In this document: positions 9,935-21,720 of the stretch, piece after piece
How the letters are laid out: every line of letters begins with the position of its first letter
Numbering within the stretch: position 1 is the first letter of the stretch
Assembly: GCA_007922305.1 (NCBI GenBank)
Contig: ML677330.1
Coordinates: 73,808 to 137,807 of the forward strand
Source: Dermatemys mawii
Taxonomy: Eukaryota; Chordata; Testudines; Dermatemydidae
DNA: 64,000 nt
Direction: 5' to 3'
Translations under genes and position numbers: made by a program
Notes under the pieces: model-generated
Databases searched by the model: none
Seen by the model: only the letters and a program-made list of their open reading frames with translations
Told to the model about the DNA's origin: nothing

Positions 9935-12017
9935 TTCATTGGAGAGCAGAGTCAACTCTGGGTGAAACCAGACAATCGCTACACTCACGAATGAACTCAC
10001 TGGGACCAACGTGGCTACAACAACACTACAAGCAAACATATTTTAAAACACATCATCTGACAGGGAAACATTCCCTGTATCAACAACAATACTTAGCAAA
10101 GGTACACCACTATAAATTCAGAATAAATTCATTTACTTCTGTGAATTTGACACAATGTAACTAAGCTTAAAGGCTAGTCCCATATCAGTAGTGTGTTCTG
10201 ATGCCTGACCTGTACTGTATCATCCTCTCTTCATAGTTCTATGAAAGACGTGCATTGACAACTTGTATATTATGTCACAAAGGAAGAGGTCTGTTTGTTA
10301 TTCTTGTTCCTTTCCACTTATGTGTGTGTGATCTCCATTTCTATATTGGACACACATTGGCAAATTTTGTTCTCATTTGAACATGCTCAATCCCATTGAA
10401 TTTGGTAAGTGAGAGCAAAATTTGGCCTTCCATGTTTGTAGGATTTAGTTTCCACTCTTTCTGGATAGTGCCGAGACGGACAAGAACTCAGAAAGGTGTT
10501 TACAAATATTTATTCAAACAAAGAAATAATTGGCTTTATCTGTGTCTGATTCCATTTTGTAAATAGTCTAGTGAATGAGTTTACTAACAGGAATGTTCAC
10601 AGACGGCCCAATCCAGGTACCACTGAAGTACAGTCTTTCCGTAGATGACAATGAGAGTTGGATTAGGCCCTAAGCCTTTAAGTGCATATTAAAATATATT
10701 TTCAGACAGGGATATTTGAACTTGTAAATGGTACATATCCTCATGAGATACCAGATTCCATGAGTTTATTTATCCAGTCATATCATTCAACAAAAACTAA
10801 CCAACACAGTTTGAATTTAGAAGGGCAATTGCTCAAAAAGGAACTCCTTTATGAACTATGTACAGGCCAAGAATTATTAAAAAAAACTTCAATCAACAAA
10901 TTATTTAATAAATTGTAATATGTGTATTACAGATAATGTGTGTGCAAAGAGGCTAAATGAGTCAAGTAAATCATCCACTTTAAGTCAGTCATTTAGCTCT
11001 AGAGTTATGTTACAATAAAATCTAACTTTAAAAATCAGTTTGGATGTGCCACAAGCATATAACAAAGGCAGAATATCTGATAAAATATTTAAAAATTATT
11101 TCAGGAATTAGAGAATGTTAGTTGTTAGGTAGAAGAAAAAAGTAAGGTAGAGTAAAATATCTTCACAATCAAAAAAATAAAAACAAAATCACTCAATTCA
11201 TGAAGTCAGTGGTAAGAAATTTACGGGGATGATCTTCTAGTCCCCATCATAGACAGCTCCCACTGATGTCACAGAAACTTCACTAGCAAAGACTGCAAGT
11301 TGAGGTATCTATTTAGAAACGTATCCTAAATGATCATTGGAAAGGAGTAAAGAAACATATTTCAAGGTGAAAGGTTTCAGTTACGTTAGAAAGCAAAACA
11401 CTTAATTATTGACAGTAGATTTATCCCCAGTGAAGTCCTAATCTCTAAGCTATTTTTAGTGTTATTTTGCGTGCACTAATGGACATTTGTATCTAATCTT
11501 GCATCTGGGTATTGGAATATGACCGGAAGCTGGTGGGGATGACCGTGTAGATCTCACTGACCTAAGCTACACAGAACACCACATTCAGTTATTGCATTTG
11601 CACTAAAATGATTTTGTCCCGATGTGTAATAATAATAAAATATTGCCAAACTGTTTTAAAAAGTCACTGTAAACAATTTAGCTACGGGACAACTCCTCAC
11701 TTTGTATACAAATATAGTACTGTTTACAATGTGCATGTATTCACTGAGTCATAGAGAAGATACGTTCAAGCATTTACTTAGTGAAGGGTACTATCAAAAT
11801 TTGCATTAAAACACAGCCATGTTTTTCAGACTCTAAATCACCACTTTTGTGAACAAAATGGCTTTCCTACATATTGCGTTCAAACACACGACTGATGGAT
11901 TCCAAGCTCTGGAATGCCCTCTTCATTGGCAGATGTATACCAGGGCCTTGTGATCTCTCAAGGTCCATAGAACATTAACTATAGGGATTCATATTATTCA
12001 GTTAACACGGCAAAACA
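9935..12017. other. Unique AT-rich DNA, no gene seen
   Basis: About 2 kb without a convincing exon or recognised repeat. Short open frames (for example 9889-10164 and 10682-10918) have no domain motifs. Likely intron or intergenic. Confidence 0.45.
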
Positions 12018-12025
12018 TTATATAC

Positions 12026-12336
12026 CAGGGGTCAGCAACCTTTCAGAAGTGGTGTACCAAGTCTCCATTTATTCACTCTAATTTAAGGTTTCGCGTGGCA
12101 GTAATACATTTTAACGTTCTTAGAAGGTCTCTTTCTATAAGTATATAATATATAACTGAACTATTGTTGTATGAAAAGTAAATATGATTTTTAAAATGTT
12201 TAAGAAGCTTCATTTAAAATTAAATTAAAATGCAGAGTCTCCCAGACCAATGGCCAAGACCCGGGCACCATGAGTGCCACTGAAAATCGGCTTGCTTGTC
12301 ACATTTGGCACCCATGCCATAGGTTGCCTACCCCTG
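12026..12336. mobile_element. hAT-type MITE with perfect 8-bp target duplication
   Basis: The left end 'caggggtcagcaacc' and the right end 'ggttgcctacccctg' are inverted repeats with one mismatch. The flanks are 'ttatatac' on both sides (12018-12025 and 12337-12344), a perfect 8-bp duplication. The interior is AT-rich with a block 'taaaatgtttaagaagcttc' that reappears in reverse in the element at 51812-52120. The two are the same non-autonomous family in opposite orientation. Confidence 0.92.
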
Positions 12337-12867
12337 TTATATACTATATGAGTGGTTAGCTAAGAGGTGGAGACACGTCATTCCTAATATGGTTTCAAAC
12401 TGTTTCTTTTTAATTGTGGAACACAAAATGTAACAGAGTCTGGCTTACAATGCTATCAGTACAAGATTTCTGCTAAGGTAATTTAAAAACAAAAACAAAA
12501 AAGGTTACAAGGAATGCCTCTTGTATAGGTTTAAAATTTCCTCTCCAATTCTTGTAGCTGCTGAAGTGGAATCCATATTTGTGAAACTATTGCAAAGAGA
12601 GGCCCCTGAATGGATTGGGACACCGAGTGCAAGAAATGCATTGCTGGTTTTCCCTCTTTTGATGGCTCTTTTTTATAAAGGAACATTACAGCAAAAGTTC
12701 CCTTTACTGAAAAAAAATTAACATGAGTGGAAAATTTGAACTTCACTACTCAACTCTTTCCTGGCTAATATTTCTCTATGGAAATAATTTACAATATGAA
12801 ACAATCCTGCAACAAAATTTGAAGGCATAGTATTCAATTGATCATCACTGCAAAACACGATAGATTC

Positions 12868-12975
12868 AGCTCCTCAGGGAGAGGACTGTTTTTCCTCTGT
12901 ACAGTGCCCAGCACAATGAAGCCAAGAGCCTGACTCAGTGCCTCTGGGTGCCACTGCAGTAAAATAATGAACTAT
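12868..12975 (+). repeat. Ancient interspersed repeat, L2/MIR-tail-like
   Basis: The sequence 'ggagaggactgtttttcctc', 'tgtacagtgcccagcacaat', 'gccactgcagtaaaataatg' follows the pattern 'gggcagggactgt...tgtacagcgcctagcacaatgggg...taataat' seen again at 25885, 30533 and 35690. Identification as an L2/MIR-type 3' end is from memory. Confidence 0.5.
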
Positions 12976-13403
12976 AGAGCCATTTCTTTATATTTGTACC
13001 ATTTTACATCTTACCTCATTGGCTAGATTATGACTATAAAAGAGGAGTGGTGCTTGAGCTGCACCAGCGACTCTGGGAGACTATGACGCAGACACGTTCT
13101 GAGGTACAATTCCTCCCTTGCTCCCCTCTTGGTAGCAGTGCGGGGAGTCATTGCAACTCTTGTGAAAGAGTGCAGCTTACTTCTCCTTGAAGCCTTCCCA
13201 CGGACATAGGGAGGGAGTGGGAGGAGTTTGCCTACTCCTGGCTATTCCCCACCACCCATTATCGAACAAAGCATCAGAGAACAGACGTTGTACTCCATAC
13301 CTTACCTGGACCCAAAGCCCAAGTATGTCTTACTCAGACAAGAAGAGATGTGGGGTGAGGCCTCACTCCCATATTCAGCCAAATAAGCATGCTAGCAGAG
13401 AAA

Positions 13404-13425
13404 ACACACACACACACACACACAC
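13404..13425. repeat. (AC)n microsatellite
   Basis: About eleven uninterrupted AC units. Confidence 0.95.
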
Positions 13426-16121
13426 CCCAAAAAGGCAGCCAACCAATTGTGGAGAGAGGGGAAAAAAGCTGGGCTGCACAGCAGTTCACCACCCCTTGGA
13501 AGTTTATGCCCAGGACAATCTCCCTACTTGACTGGTTCTACTACCATTTCTGTAAATAAGGCAAAGGTACAATCAAGCCATTTGTAATAGCTGGTGACCG
13601 AGACAGGCTAGTGGACAATCTAGAGCAGTAGTCTTGTGTACGTGGGTAGCCGGCAGGTCTGTACATATCAGAGGCAATCCAGGGCAATGTTCAGAGTTCT
13701 TCCAAGGTTTCAGTAGCCAAAAGATCCAATTCAACGAGCTGGGTCAGTGAGTTGGGGAGGCAAGGCCAGATGAAGTGCAAGGCAGGGTCAGGCTAGGCAG
13801 CAAGGGCGGGTCATAAGTGGCCCCAAAAGGGGGGCAAAGCCATCTGAGGAGCTACAGTAATACTGGCCTGTTGCTCAGACAGCTTCCTCTTCCTGCTGGG
13901 GTCATTATATAGTTCAGGTACCAATGACAGAGCTTCCTGTCCCTCCAATCAGGAGCTGAGACATGGCTGCTGTGGGCATGTAGGTCTCTAGCTCTCAGGC
14001 TGTTTCTCAGGAGCTCCAGTTCAGTGCACTGCTCTGGCATAGCAGCTAAAGGTTTTGCCTAAAAACTTGGCAGGCCTGGTTTCAATAGCAGTGCCCTCGT
14101 ATCATTAGTGAATAGACCGCCCCCCCGTCTACTGCAAACTTTCACACAGCCACAATACCTTCTGAAGGAGCCTGAATATGTAATAATTTAATTAGCATAT
14201 TTATCCAAGAGACCAGTAGTTTACTTGGATATATATGTATCTTGAAAAAAACGTCTACATATATTTATGTTCCTGTCACAACAGAATGAATCTTATCTTT
14301 AAAAATAACCAGGGAAATTAAAATTTAAAAATGCACATAAATACTGTTATGGTTGGACTATAAACCAATAAAAAGGTAATCAAAAGGCCAGGAAATTCCA
14401 AGTGGAAGTGGAAATTGCTTCCTTTTCCTTCATACTCTAGGGAATTAGTAATCATCAGCCTTAGCTACATTCCTTGGCTTTTATTATTTCTTGATGTTGT
14501 GTGTATTTTTCCTAGCTTAACTGTTAAAGACAACATGAAATTCTCATGGAAAAAACTAGTATAAAGCAATACTACTACTTGACTTTATTGTATGTTTAAA
14601 CACAGGAAGTCACTGTGTGTTCCTTAATTCTCTGTTACATACACACAGCATCCTTTCAGACAAAGCCCAATATTGTATTGTTTCCTTTTTTATTTTATAT
14701 AGTTTGGGGGGATACAGAAAAGGTTAATCTCAATCTCCTTACCTGGTTTTGTGCCATTTCCATACTGTATTGGGCCTTGTTTCCTTTTTCAGGATGATGC
14801 TGATGGCAGTGTTGTTTTTCCTAGTTCCTCAGTTTCAATTTCCTGTCTGACACTGTCATCCCTTTCTCTTGCCTGAAACTTAGCTCTTTATGTTTGGTCT
14901 CCTAATTTAGGTTTATACATTCATTAAGGAAAGGACATTGCCCTCCTATATGGCAGTAATATAGACTGCAGGTACTAAGTCAATAAAAAGTAGTATACTA
15001 AATAGTTATGAACTCGAAGGCCTTAAGGCATGGTGCCATCTAAATAAAAAGATATTACTATTTTTTACCAAGTATTGAACACCAAAAGCTTTCTCCTGTT
15101 GATGAAAAAGCAGTTGAACCCCCTGGAATCCTATGGAGTAGAAAGGAAGTTTGTTGTGGTTATCAACTGAACATTGGCACATAAAAGATACAGCCACTGA
15201 TCTGGAGGGGAAAAAATCATAGTAAATGCCACAACAGATCAGCCCAAATAGGATTAGTCCAATGAGGACTGTGGCACCTGAGAAAGCTTCAGATATATGG
15301 GAAGATATATGCAAATGATGAAAAGTCACTTCCCTTTTCAGAGCTAAGCATAAGCCCAAACCCTCCAATGAGGTGCTTTTCACGAAACATGATGCGTCTC
15401 TGAAGTTTTGAAAACTGCACCACGCCAGGAGTTCAATGAAGGGAAAGCATGTTTTTTACTCCCTGATATGAGGGGAAGCAGAGAATGCTAGGAAATTCAA
15501 GGCCACTGTCCTCAGCAAATATTCAGGGGACTACGACTACCTTCCTGGTGGTAAATTCTGCTGTACACACACATCATCTGAAGTTTGCTGATAGCAGCAG
15601 ACCTTTGATTCTACCTCTGTCTTTGTTCTTCTATGTGTATTGGCTAGCAGCAGTAGAATGTGAGTTTTTACATAGCTAAGGTATTGAAGGTGGTAGCAGA
15701 CAAGACCACTGAGATACTTCTATTTCGCTTCCCTTTCTTTGACTAAAAAGATGCTGCCTTAAAAGATGTTAGAACAGGTTGTCAAAGTCATACAGGTCAG
15801 CAGAACCATTAGACGTGGCCTTTTGGAGGTATATTTTTAAATCAGATCAACTATTATATTTGTACAGTATGAAGTGGTTTTTCCCCCCTCCAACGGTCTG
15901 GCATAAGGAAAGCTGCTTCAGACAACACCTACAGAAAATGAATTGCTTGGAATGTGAGAAAGCAGGAGGTTCTGAATACCTTCAAATGCATTGTAAATGG
16001 ACACGGGAATGTGAACGAGACAGATGGTTCAGTAGTGTGCAGTGGTTAATGCCAGGGACAGATTGCCTTCTATAAAACAGGGATCATATTCACCTGTCTT
16101 GCAAAAGCACTGGGAGGCTTA

Positions 16122-16410
16122 GAGCTTGTCTACACATACTGCTGTGCAATTCAAACTATGGGAGCGTGAGCAGCGGTTAGTACCAAAGTGCTGCCCTTTA
16201 ACTCCCCAGGATGGACACTGCAGGTGCAAACTAAAAGGTTCCTTGGTCACATGACTGTAATCCTTTCAAAAAGAACTACATTAATGCAAACTAGGAAACT
16301 TTTAGTTCACACCCACAGTGCCCGGACAGGGGAAATGCAGCACAGCACTTTGCTGCACACTGCTGTTCACACCCTTGTAGTCCAAACGGTGGAGCAGTGT
16401 ACACGCAGCC
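16122..16410. mobile_element. PIF/Harbinger-type MITE (Chompy-like)
   Basis: Starts 'gagcttgtctacacatac' and ends 'gcagtgtacacgcagcc', with a TTA on each side (16119-16121 and 16411-16413), matching the 3-bp TWA target duplication of PIF/Harbinger. It lacks a transposase. The Chompy-like label rests on the terminal sequence and TSD. Confidence 0.8.
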
Positions 16411-16506
16411 TTAATGATTGCAGATTCTTTGAGAACTTTGGATGAAAGGCACAATACTGTAAACACTTCATAATAAGGACCTGTAGTAAATTTTCAAATG
16501 TGCTAA

Positions 16507-16760
16507 GGGCTTGTCTACAGTGGCAATTTATAACACTGCAATTTTTTCACTCAGGGGTGTGAAAAAACAACCCCCTGAGCGCAGCAAGTTTCAGCGCTGT
16601 AAAGTTTCAGCCTGGCTCCCAGCGCTGGTAACTACGCCTCTCGTGGAGGTGTTTTTTGGAGCAGTAGGAAAGCTCTCTCTCAGCGCTCTGCTGCGACTAT
16701 ACAAGCCACGCTAAAGCGCTGCTGCAGCAGTGCTTTAGCATTGACAGTGTAGCCTAGCCC
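16507..16760. mobile_element. PIF/Harbinger-type MITE with TAA target duplication
   Basis: Begins 'gggcttgtctacagtggc' and ends 'gacagtgtagcctagccc'. The ends are imperfect inverted repeats. TAA flanks both ends (16504-16506 and 16761-16763). The interior has several 'agcgct' palindromes, also a feature of the two larger elements at 42.1 and 43.8 kb. It lies 96 bases after the previous MITE, so the two are independent neighbouring insertions. Confidence 0.88.
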
Positions 16761-16824
16761 TAAGTCTTTTTGAAAGTGAATGGGACTTCGGGTGTTAAGG
16801 GCCTAAGACACCTCTGAAAATAGG

Positions 16825-16905
16825 ATTTAGACATTGTAGCTGTGTCGAAAGCTTGTCTCTCTCCCCAACAGAAGTTGGTCCACCAACAGATATTACCTGG
16901 GAGGG
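16825..16905 (-). repeat. Short fragment of the inverted-terminal-repeat family
   Basis: 'gtgtcgaaagcttgtctctc' and 'aacagaagttggtccaccaa' followed by 'agatattacctg' match, in the minus direction, the terminal part of the family at 9480 and 39862. Confidence 0.6.
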
Positions 16906-19900
16906 CTTTGAGCTTTTAATGCATCTGAGACATTTAGGGATCTAATATAACCATGTACTCTATTGTGTGTTGTTTTTTTCATGTTTGCATATGTATATTT
17001 TATACTGTATTTGCATATACCAATATCTGTGATTATATTATACATAAGCACTGTATATATAAAACTGAAAAGCTTCCATTTGACTACAAAGAGAGAAGAA
17101 TTGGGCTCTACTTATCTATTCTTTTTATATACTGACAGACCCTGAGAAATCTGATTCAGTTACATTACTGTAAAGCAAGAGTATATCTGAGAGTCACTGC
17201 AGCTAAACCAGGGTAAAATTGGTATAACTGAGAGGAGAATTGGGCCCAGAACTGATAAGCAGAATGCACAAAAGTAGATTCTGGGGAAGTGGGGGAGAAT
17301 CTCTTCACTTGTTTGAGGGTGGTAAATGGGAGGTTTCTTTCAGTGGGTGGAGATGGAAACTAAATCCATCAATTTCTTCAAAATTAACATTCTTGCTCAA
17401 TGATTGTGGGGAAAGCCTTCAGACAAGAACTGCACTACAGGAAGTGTGAACACTGATGCAATATCATCTTCCTGACTCTGCAGGCAGGTAGTTCCAGAGC
17501 CTCTGCTATTGTTCACAGCTATGTCAAGCTACAACAACAGTGAAGTGAAGATGATTTCGGTTGGTTTCACTACAGCTATTCAGAACCCTGTAAAAACCTG
17601 GTGAAACTGAGATGATTGATATCATTTTACAGAACTGCTACTAGGGAAACTGATGAGCAGTAGCAGGTACAACCACTATTCATGAGAAGAGGAGGAGCAG
17701 GATGCAACACACCTCCCTTCCTTCCTGCCTCCACCAAAAATAAAAAGGCTATGGACGGAGTAATGCAGCATACAACACGTACCTTGCAGTATCCTGGAAG
17801 ATAGGGGAAATACAGTAAAGTAGTAAAAACCACATATCCTGGTAGCATAGGAGGGCTAAATTATTCAACCTTATCCTGCTCCTCTGGCAAAATCAGGAAG
17901 CTTCAGGGCCAGTGAGAAAGTAAGAGAAATTCCTTTCTGGGCCAATGGAACACTGCCCACATACCCAGTATACAACAGATCTTTAAAGGAGATAGTTCAG
18001 AGAGACTTTCTAACAAGTTATTGTCATCATATTCTCTCTCCCACTACAGATCCCACAAACAAAATGGACCCCTGTTGTACTTAAAAATCCAGCCAACCCG
18101 ACAAAATGAAATAGTGATTAATAGTGAAAATTAAATAGATAGTGAAGCTAGAACAGTATCCATCGCCATACCACAGCACCAGATACTAGAGAGTAATCAA
18201 GCACCACTCGTTTATTTGTAGCCATTATTGGCCTGACCTGGAATATGCTGATAGCTTTCATCTCTCAATGAAGGGAACTGAGGGGGGCTCATCACATGGC
18301 AGGACATGCTCATCACTTCACAGCAGAGGGATTTGTATTCCTTTGTCAATTTAAATGCACAAATATCTATTATATACTGTACATCATATACACACAGCAT
18401 AGCACATCATGCTTCTGCCATTATGTATCTCACACAAAAAGAACAAGAAAAAGATATTTGTTAATCTAAGCCACACCCACTCCATTTGAACACAAGTTTG
18501 TTGTGCAATCTAAGCAGCTATTTATGTAACAGCGAGTGTGCAGCTGCAGTAAAAGGGAGACAGAAGTGAGGTCAGTGGCTGAATATTAACAAAGAACAAA
18601 AGCAAACAGCAGCTTGGTATTTCCCATATTTCCCAAGCAGTGACCTACTGCTGCTTCTGAGATATGAAAGAAAAGCTGATCAGCCAACTCTATTACCATG
18701 TTACAAACACACGCACAGCCCTGTGTCTGCTTGGTTCCAATCAGGGTTATGCAGCACCCTGGGAAAGGATATGCCAGGAAGGTCAGCTTTAATTCTGCCC
18801 AGTATTAATTAAGGTCATAGTATACATGTTTGAAAAAACAAATGTACAGACCAGGAAAGGCTTTTTGAAAGGCAAGTCAGTGAAAATGACCAATGTTCTG
18901 GCCATGTACGTGCATGAGTGCGTGTGAGCAATGGGTATGTGTGTAAACGCCCTCCAGCAAGGACAAACACCCCCCTAGCAGAGAAAGAATTATTTTGGGG
19001 GGAATTGCCACAATCAAAAATGTAATCTTAAAAACTACTTTATGCTTTAGTGTCCCATTTAGGGGATTAGTAAAGTAGTCACAATCTTCCCCAAGCAGCT
19101 CTGTTCCAGGCATCTAAATCCTACATATATTAGAAATGACACTCCTACTCTCATAAAAAGAATTCTAATACAACTTAATTTGAACTCTGTAAACAAAGCC
19201 TTTTAAAATATAGAGAGACCATACTGTGTCCCATAAGGTATCAAATAGCCTAGTAATTTTATTTATTTATTTTAATGCAGGCAATCGGGAAAAAAAATCA
19301 TCCCACTACTTAATTATATGGAAATAAGATGAATTCTAACGTTCTCAGCTAGGCCACTGGAATAGATGGATTTGGAACCCTAAAGAGTTGCTAAAATCAA
19401 AATGTATTACCACAAGATCCTATTTTTTTGTCATTTACTTACAAACCTGTGCGTCTCAAGAGACTATACATGAAATGCAATACAAAAAGAAAGGGATAAA
19501 ATTATCCACCTTGGGTACTATGCAGTAAGCAAGTTATTGACGAATGGATCAAAAGTAATGTCAGAAATGTGTTAAAATGCACACAACAATAAGCTAGAGA
19601 TTTCTGATATGGCAGGAAAATAATAATGGCCAAGAAAAAATCAACAGTAGGTGCATCCTCAGTGAAATATAGTCCTAAAGGCATCTTTAACAACAGCTTG
19701 TTAAGGTACAAAAATCTCAATTCTTGCTATTTTTTCACATGCTGATAAAATGTTGTTTCTTTGTTGGAAACTATACAATGAACTGGCAAATAAATCATGT
19801 ATGTGTATATTTTATTCTGGATTGGGGTTTTTTTTTGGGGGGGGGGGAGATAAATTCAATCAATTAAGACTAGCTCCTCATTCCTAATACAGTTTTTAAG

Positions 19901-20684
19901 AATAACCATCTCCAATTATGAACTGATAGAAACCTTCCATAATCAGAAATAAAAATAGTCAAAGCTATTTCCCATAGAAACTCAAGGATGTTCTTCAGCA
20001 GCAGAAGAGAAAATGACAGACTGCAGACTTGTGTTTTAAAGCAAACCTAAAAAAATATACCTGCAGTGTACAGTGTAAATATACTGAATTACAGCTTGAA
20101 ACACAGTATCAGTTACTGATGCCTGACTGAATAACAATCCAGCCCTATAGATCCAGCACTGGAACGGAGTCTGTATGCAGCATCCAGCTTTGATGGAAAG
20201 GCAGTATGCTAATAATTTAGGGGGCATGGATTGAAAATGCGAAGGAAAAGGTGGGGTTGGGGAAGGGATATCACAAAGCACAAAATGCACCTTAATACTG
20301 CAAAGCACAAAATCAGCACCCGCTCCCTTCCTGACAACTGCTTCAGATCAGCTGGAGACATGAAACACCTGGTCCCTGAATTATGAAACAGAGCTCCAGA
20401 TCTTTGGGGGATTGAGGAAGGAAGGCAATATTAGCGCTCCTGGCCATTTTTACTTGCATGTATGTATGTGGCCATGGGCTGCCATGTCTGGTGACACTTT
20501 CATCTAATTGCAGCTAGCTAGGTACAGTCTGAGTGCAGAAATGATAGGGAAGGAGGCAAATGGGAAATATGATACCAAAAAAGGAGAAAGGCAAAGGAGA
20601 GAGTATTACAAGTGCTGTTGTGGACACCTGTGTCCATGCCCTGTATACAGAGGGAAGGGTGTGGGTGGAAATTATTCTTCATAC
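16906..20684. other. Unique AT-rich DNA; possible intron of the minus-strand gene
   Basis: No second coding exon was recognised here for the gene whose first coding exon is at 20685-20813. A T9-G11 tract lies at 19828-19847. The open frames present (up to 90 codons) lack motifs and exon borders. Confidence 0.4.
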
Positions 20685-20813
20685 CTTACGTTTCCGATCT
20701 ACCCGCTCCCTAGAGATTTTCCGCTGCTTCTTCCTCTCCTTCTCGAGATTTCTCTCCCTCTCATCGAGTTCGGCCTCCCGAACTTTTTTAATAGACGCAG
20801 CAGCATGAGCCAT
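20685..20813 (-). CDS. Candidate first coding exon, 43 codons, basic/acidic helix-forming N-terminus; gene not identified
   Basis: The ATG at 20813-20811 sits in a strong Kozak context (A at -3, G at +4), and an in-frame TGA lies 24 bases upstream of it (nine codons back), so the start is well defined. The frame runs 43 codons to 'cgtaag', followed by a fair splice donor ('gtatgaag', intron from 20684). Read through, it would stop one codon later. The protein begins MAHAAASIKK and continues 'REAELDERERNLEKERKKQR', then a basic stretch ending DRKRK. It is a heptad-like, highly charged helix. Codon choice is GAG/CGG/AGG-rich with several CpGs, unlike the AT-rich surroundings, which argues for selection. 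I do not recognise the gene. The next exon should lie at lower coordinates. An alternative is a chance frame, but composition, start context and donor together make that less likely. Confidence 0.55.
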
Positions 20814-21035
20814 TTTGGAATGGGAAACACCAGCTCCAAGTCATCAATATCCACCAGACGGATATCCAGACAATTTGTGGGGTGGGGGTTTCCGCAGGGA
20901 CCCTGCCGGTGAGCCAAAACTTCACAGTATAATCCTCTCTTCCTCCTTCAGCATCTTGTGATAGGTCACAGCTCTGCTCCAGCCTCTGCAGCACTCAAAT
21001 CAGCACAACATAAACATGTTCTAATCAAAGCCACA

Positions 21036-21066
<31 letters not shown>

Positions 21067-21720
21067 GTAGTCAGTCAGGTGAATGCCTAATACCAGCCTG
21101 GAAACACTTCACATTTGCTGTGATTGTCAGTGAAGACAAGCTTCAGATCAGCTGAAAAAAATCCATCCTTTAAACACACATCACCAAATTAGGCAGGTGT
21201 TTTGGGACTCCTCCAGATAGACTGTCTCTTCTGACTAGAGCCAGGAAGAAGCCACCTCTGTGTAACCATCAAGTGGAGAGAAGGATGGACAGCTCCTTCC
21301 AGTTTCCAGCATCACCTCTATGCAGGGTGAGAATAAAATGGTGCAGTCTGACTTAATGACTTGCTGCTGCTGCTGCGACTGCCGGTGCTAGAGCACATGA
21401 TATGTCTTTCCCCCTTCTCTTCCTTTCCTTCTTCCCTTGCTTTACATTGAAATTAAAATAAAAACAGAAGCAAAAGCTGCTGGGTTCAGAAGAGACCAGC
21501 TGCAGCCTGCTCACCTGCAGACAGCAACTTCTGTACTAATGCACGGGTGACTGAGTCTGAAAAAGGCTGAATATTCAAGTCCTCATTGTGTCGTTTATGG
21601 ATCCACGTGAGACTGCATTAGGAGAGCAGCATTAAGCAGCGAACCAAACGCTGCTCTGAGGGGGACGTTAGTGAGGAAAGCACGCAGCTCAGCCTGCCCC
21701 AGCCAGCTGAACTCTACAAA
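20814..21720 (-). promoter_or_regulatory. Putative 5'UTR and promoter region of the minus-strand exon
   Basis: Upstream of the 43-codon exon on the minus strand. GC content is higher than the flanks, especially 21360-21400 and 21480-21720, with a short (GCT)n stretch near 21362-21378. A strong splice-donor-like site (CAG|GTGAGC) reads minus at 21515/21514, so a non-coding first exon could end there. No clear TATA box or CpG island is seen. A (CA)n tract at 21032-21066 interrupts the region. Confidence 0.3.
21032..21066. repeat. (AC)n microsatellite
   Basis: About 17 AC units with one 'at' interruption. Confidence 0.95.

Larger units (their letters stand above)
12345..16118. other. Unique DNA with minor repeats, no gene seen
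   Basis: Contains an L2/MIR-tail-like repeat at about 12868-12975, an (AC)n tract at 13404-13425 and a GC-richer stretch (13583-14060) of unknown origin. A 125-codon minus frame (15006-15383) includes a hydrophobic run 'ATVLIGLILFGLICCGIYY' that would pass as a membrane segment, but there is no homology I recognise and no consistent exon structure. Confidence 0.4.

Noticed and set aside
13404..13425. CRISPR-like or satellite array
   Set aside because: The repeats in this eukaryotic window are di- and tetranucleotide microsatellites without spacers.
15006..15383. 125-codon minus frame with a hydrophobic segment that looks like a membrane helix
   Set aside because: A 'tctcag' acceptor-like site precedes the segment, but a second acceptor-like 'cccctccag' lies within the frame and nothing matches a family I know. 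Kept out as a gene, though RNA data could change this.
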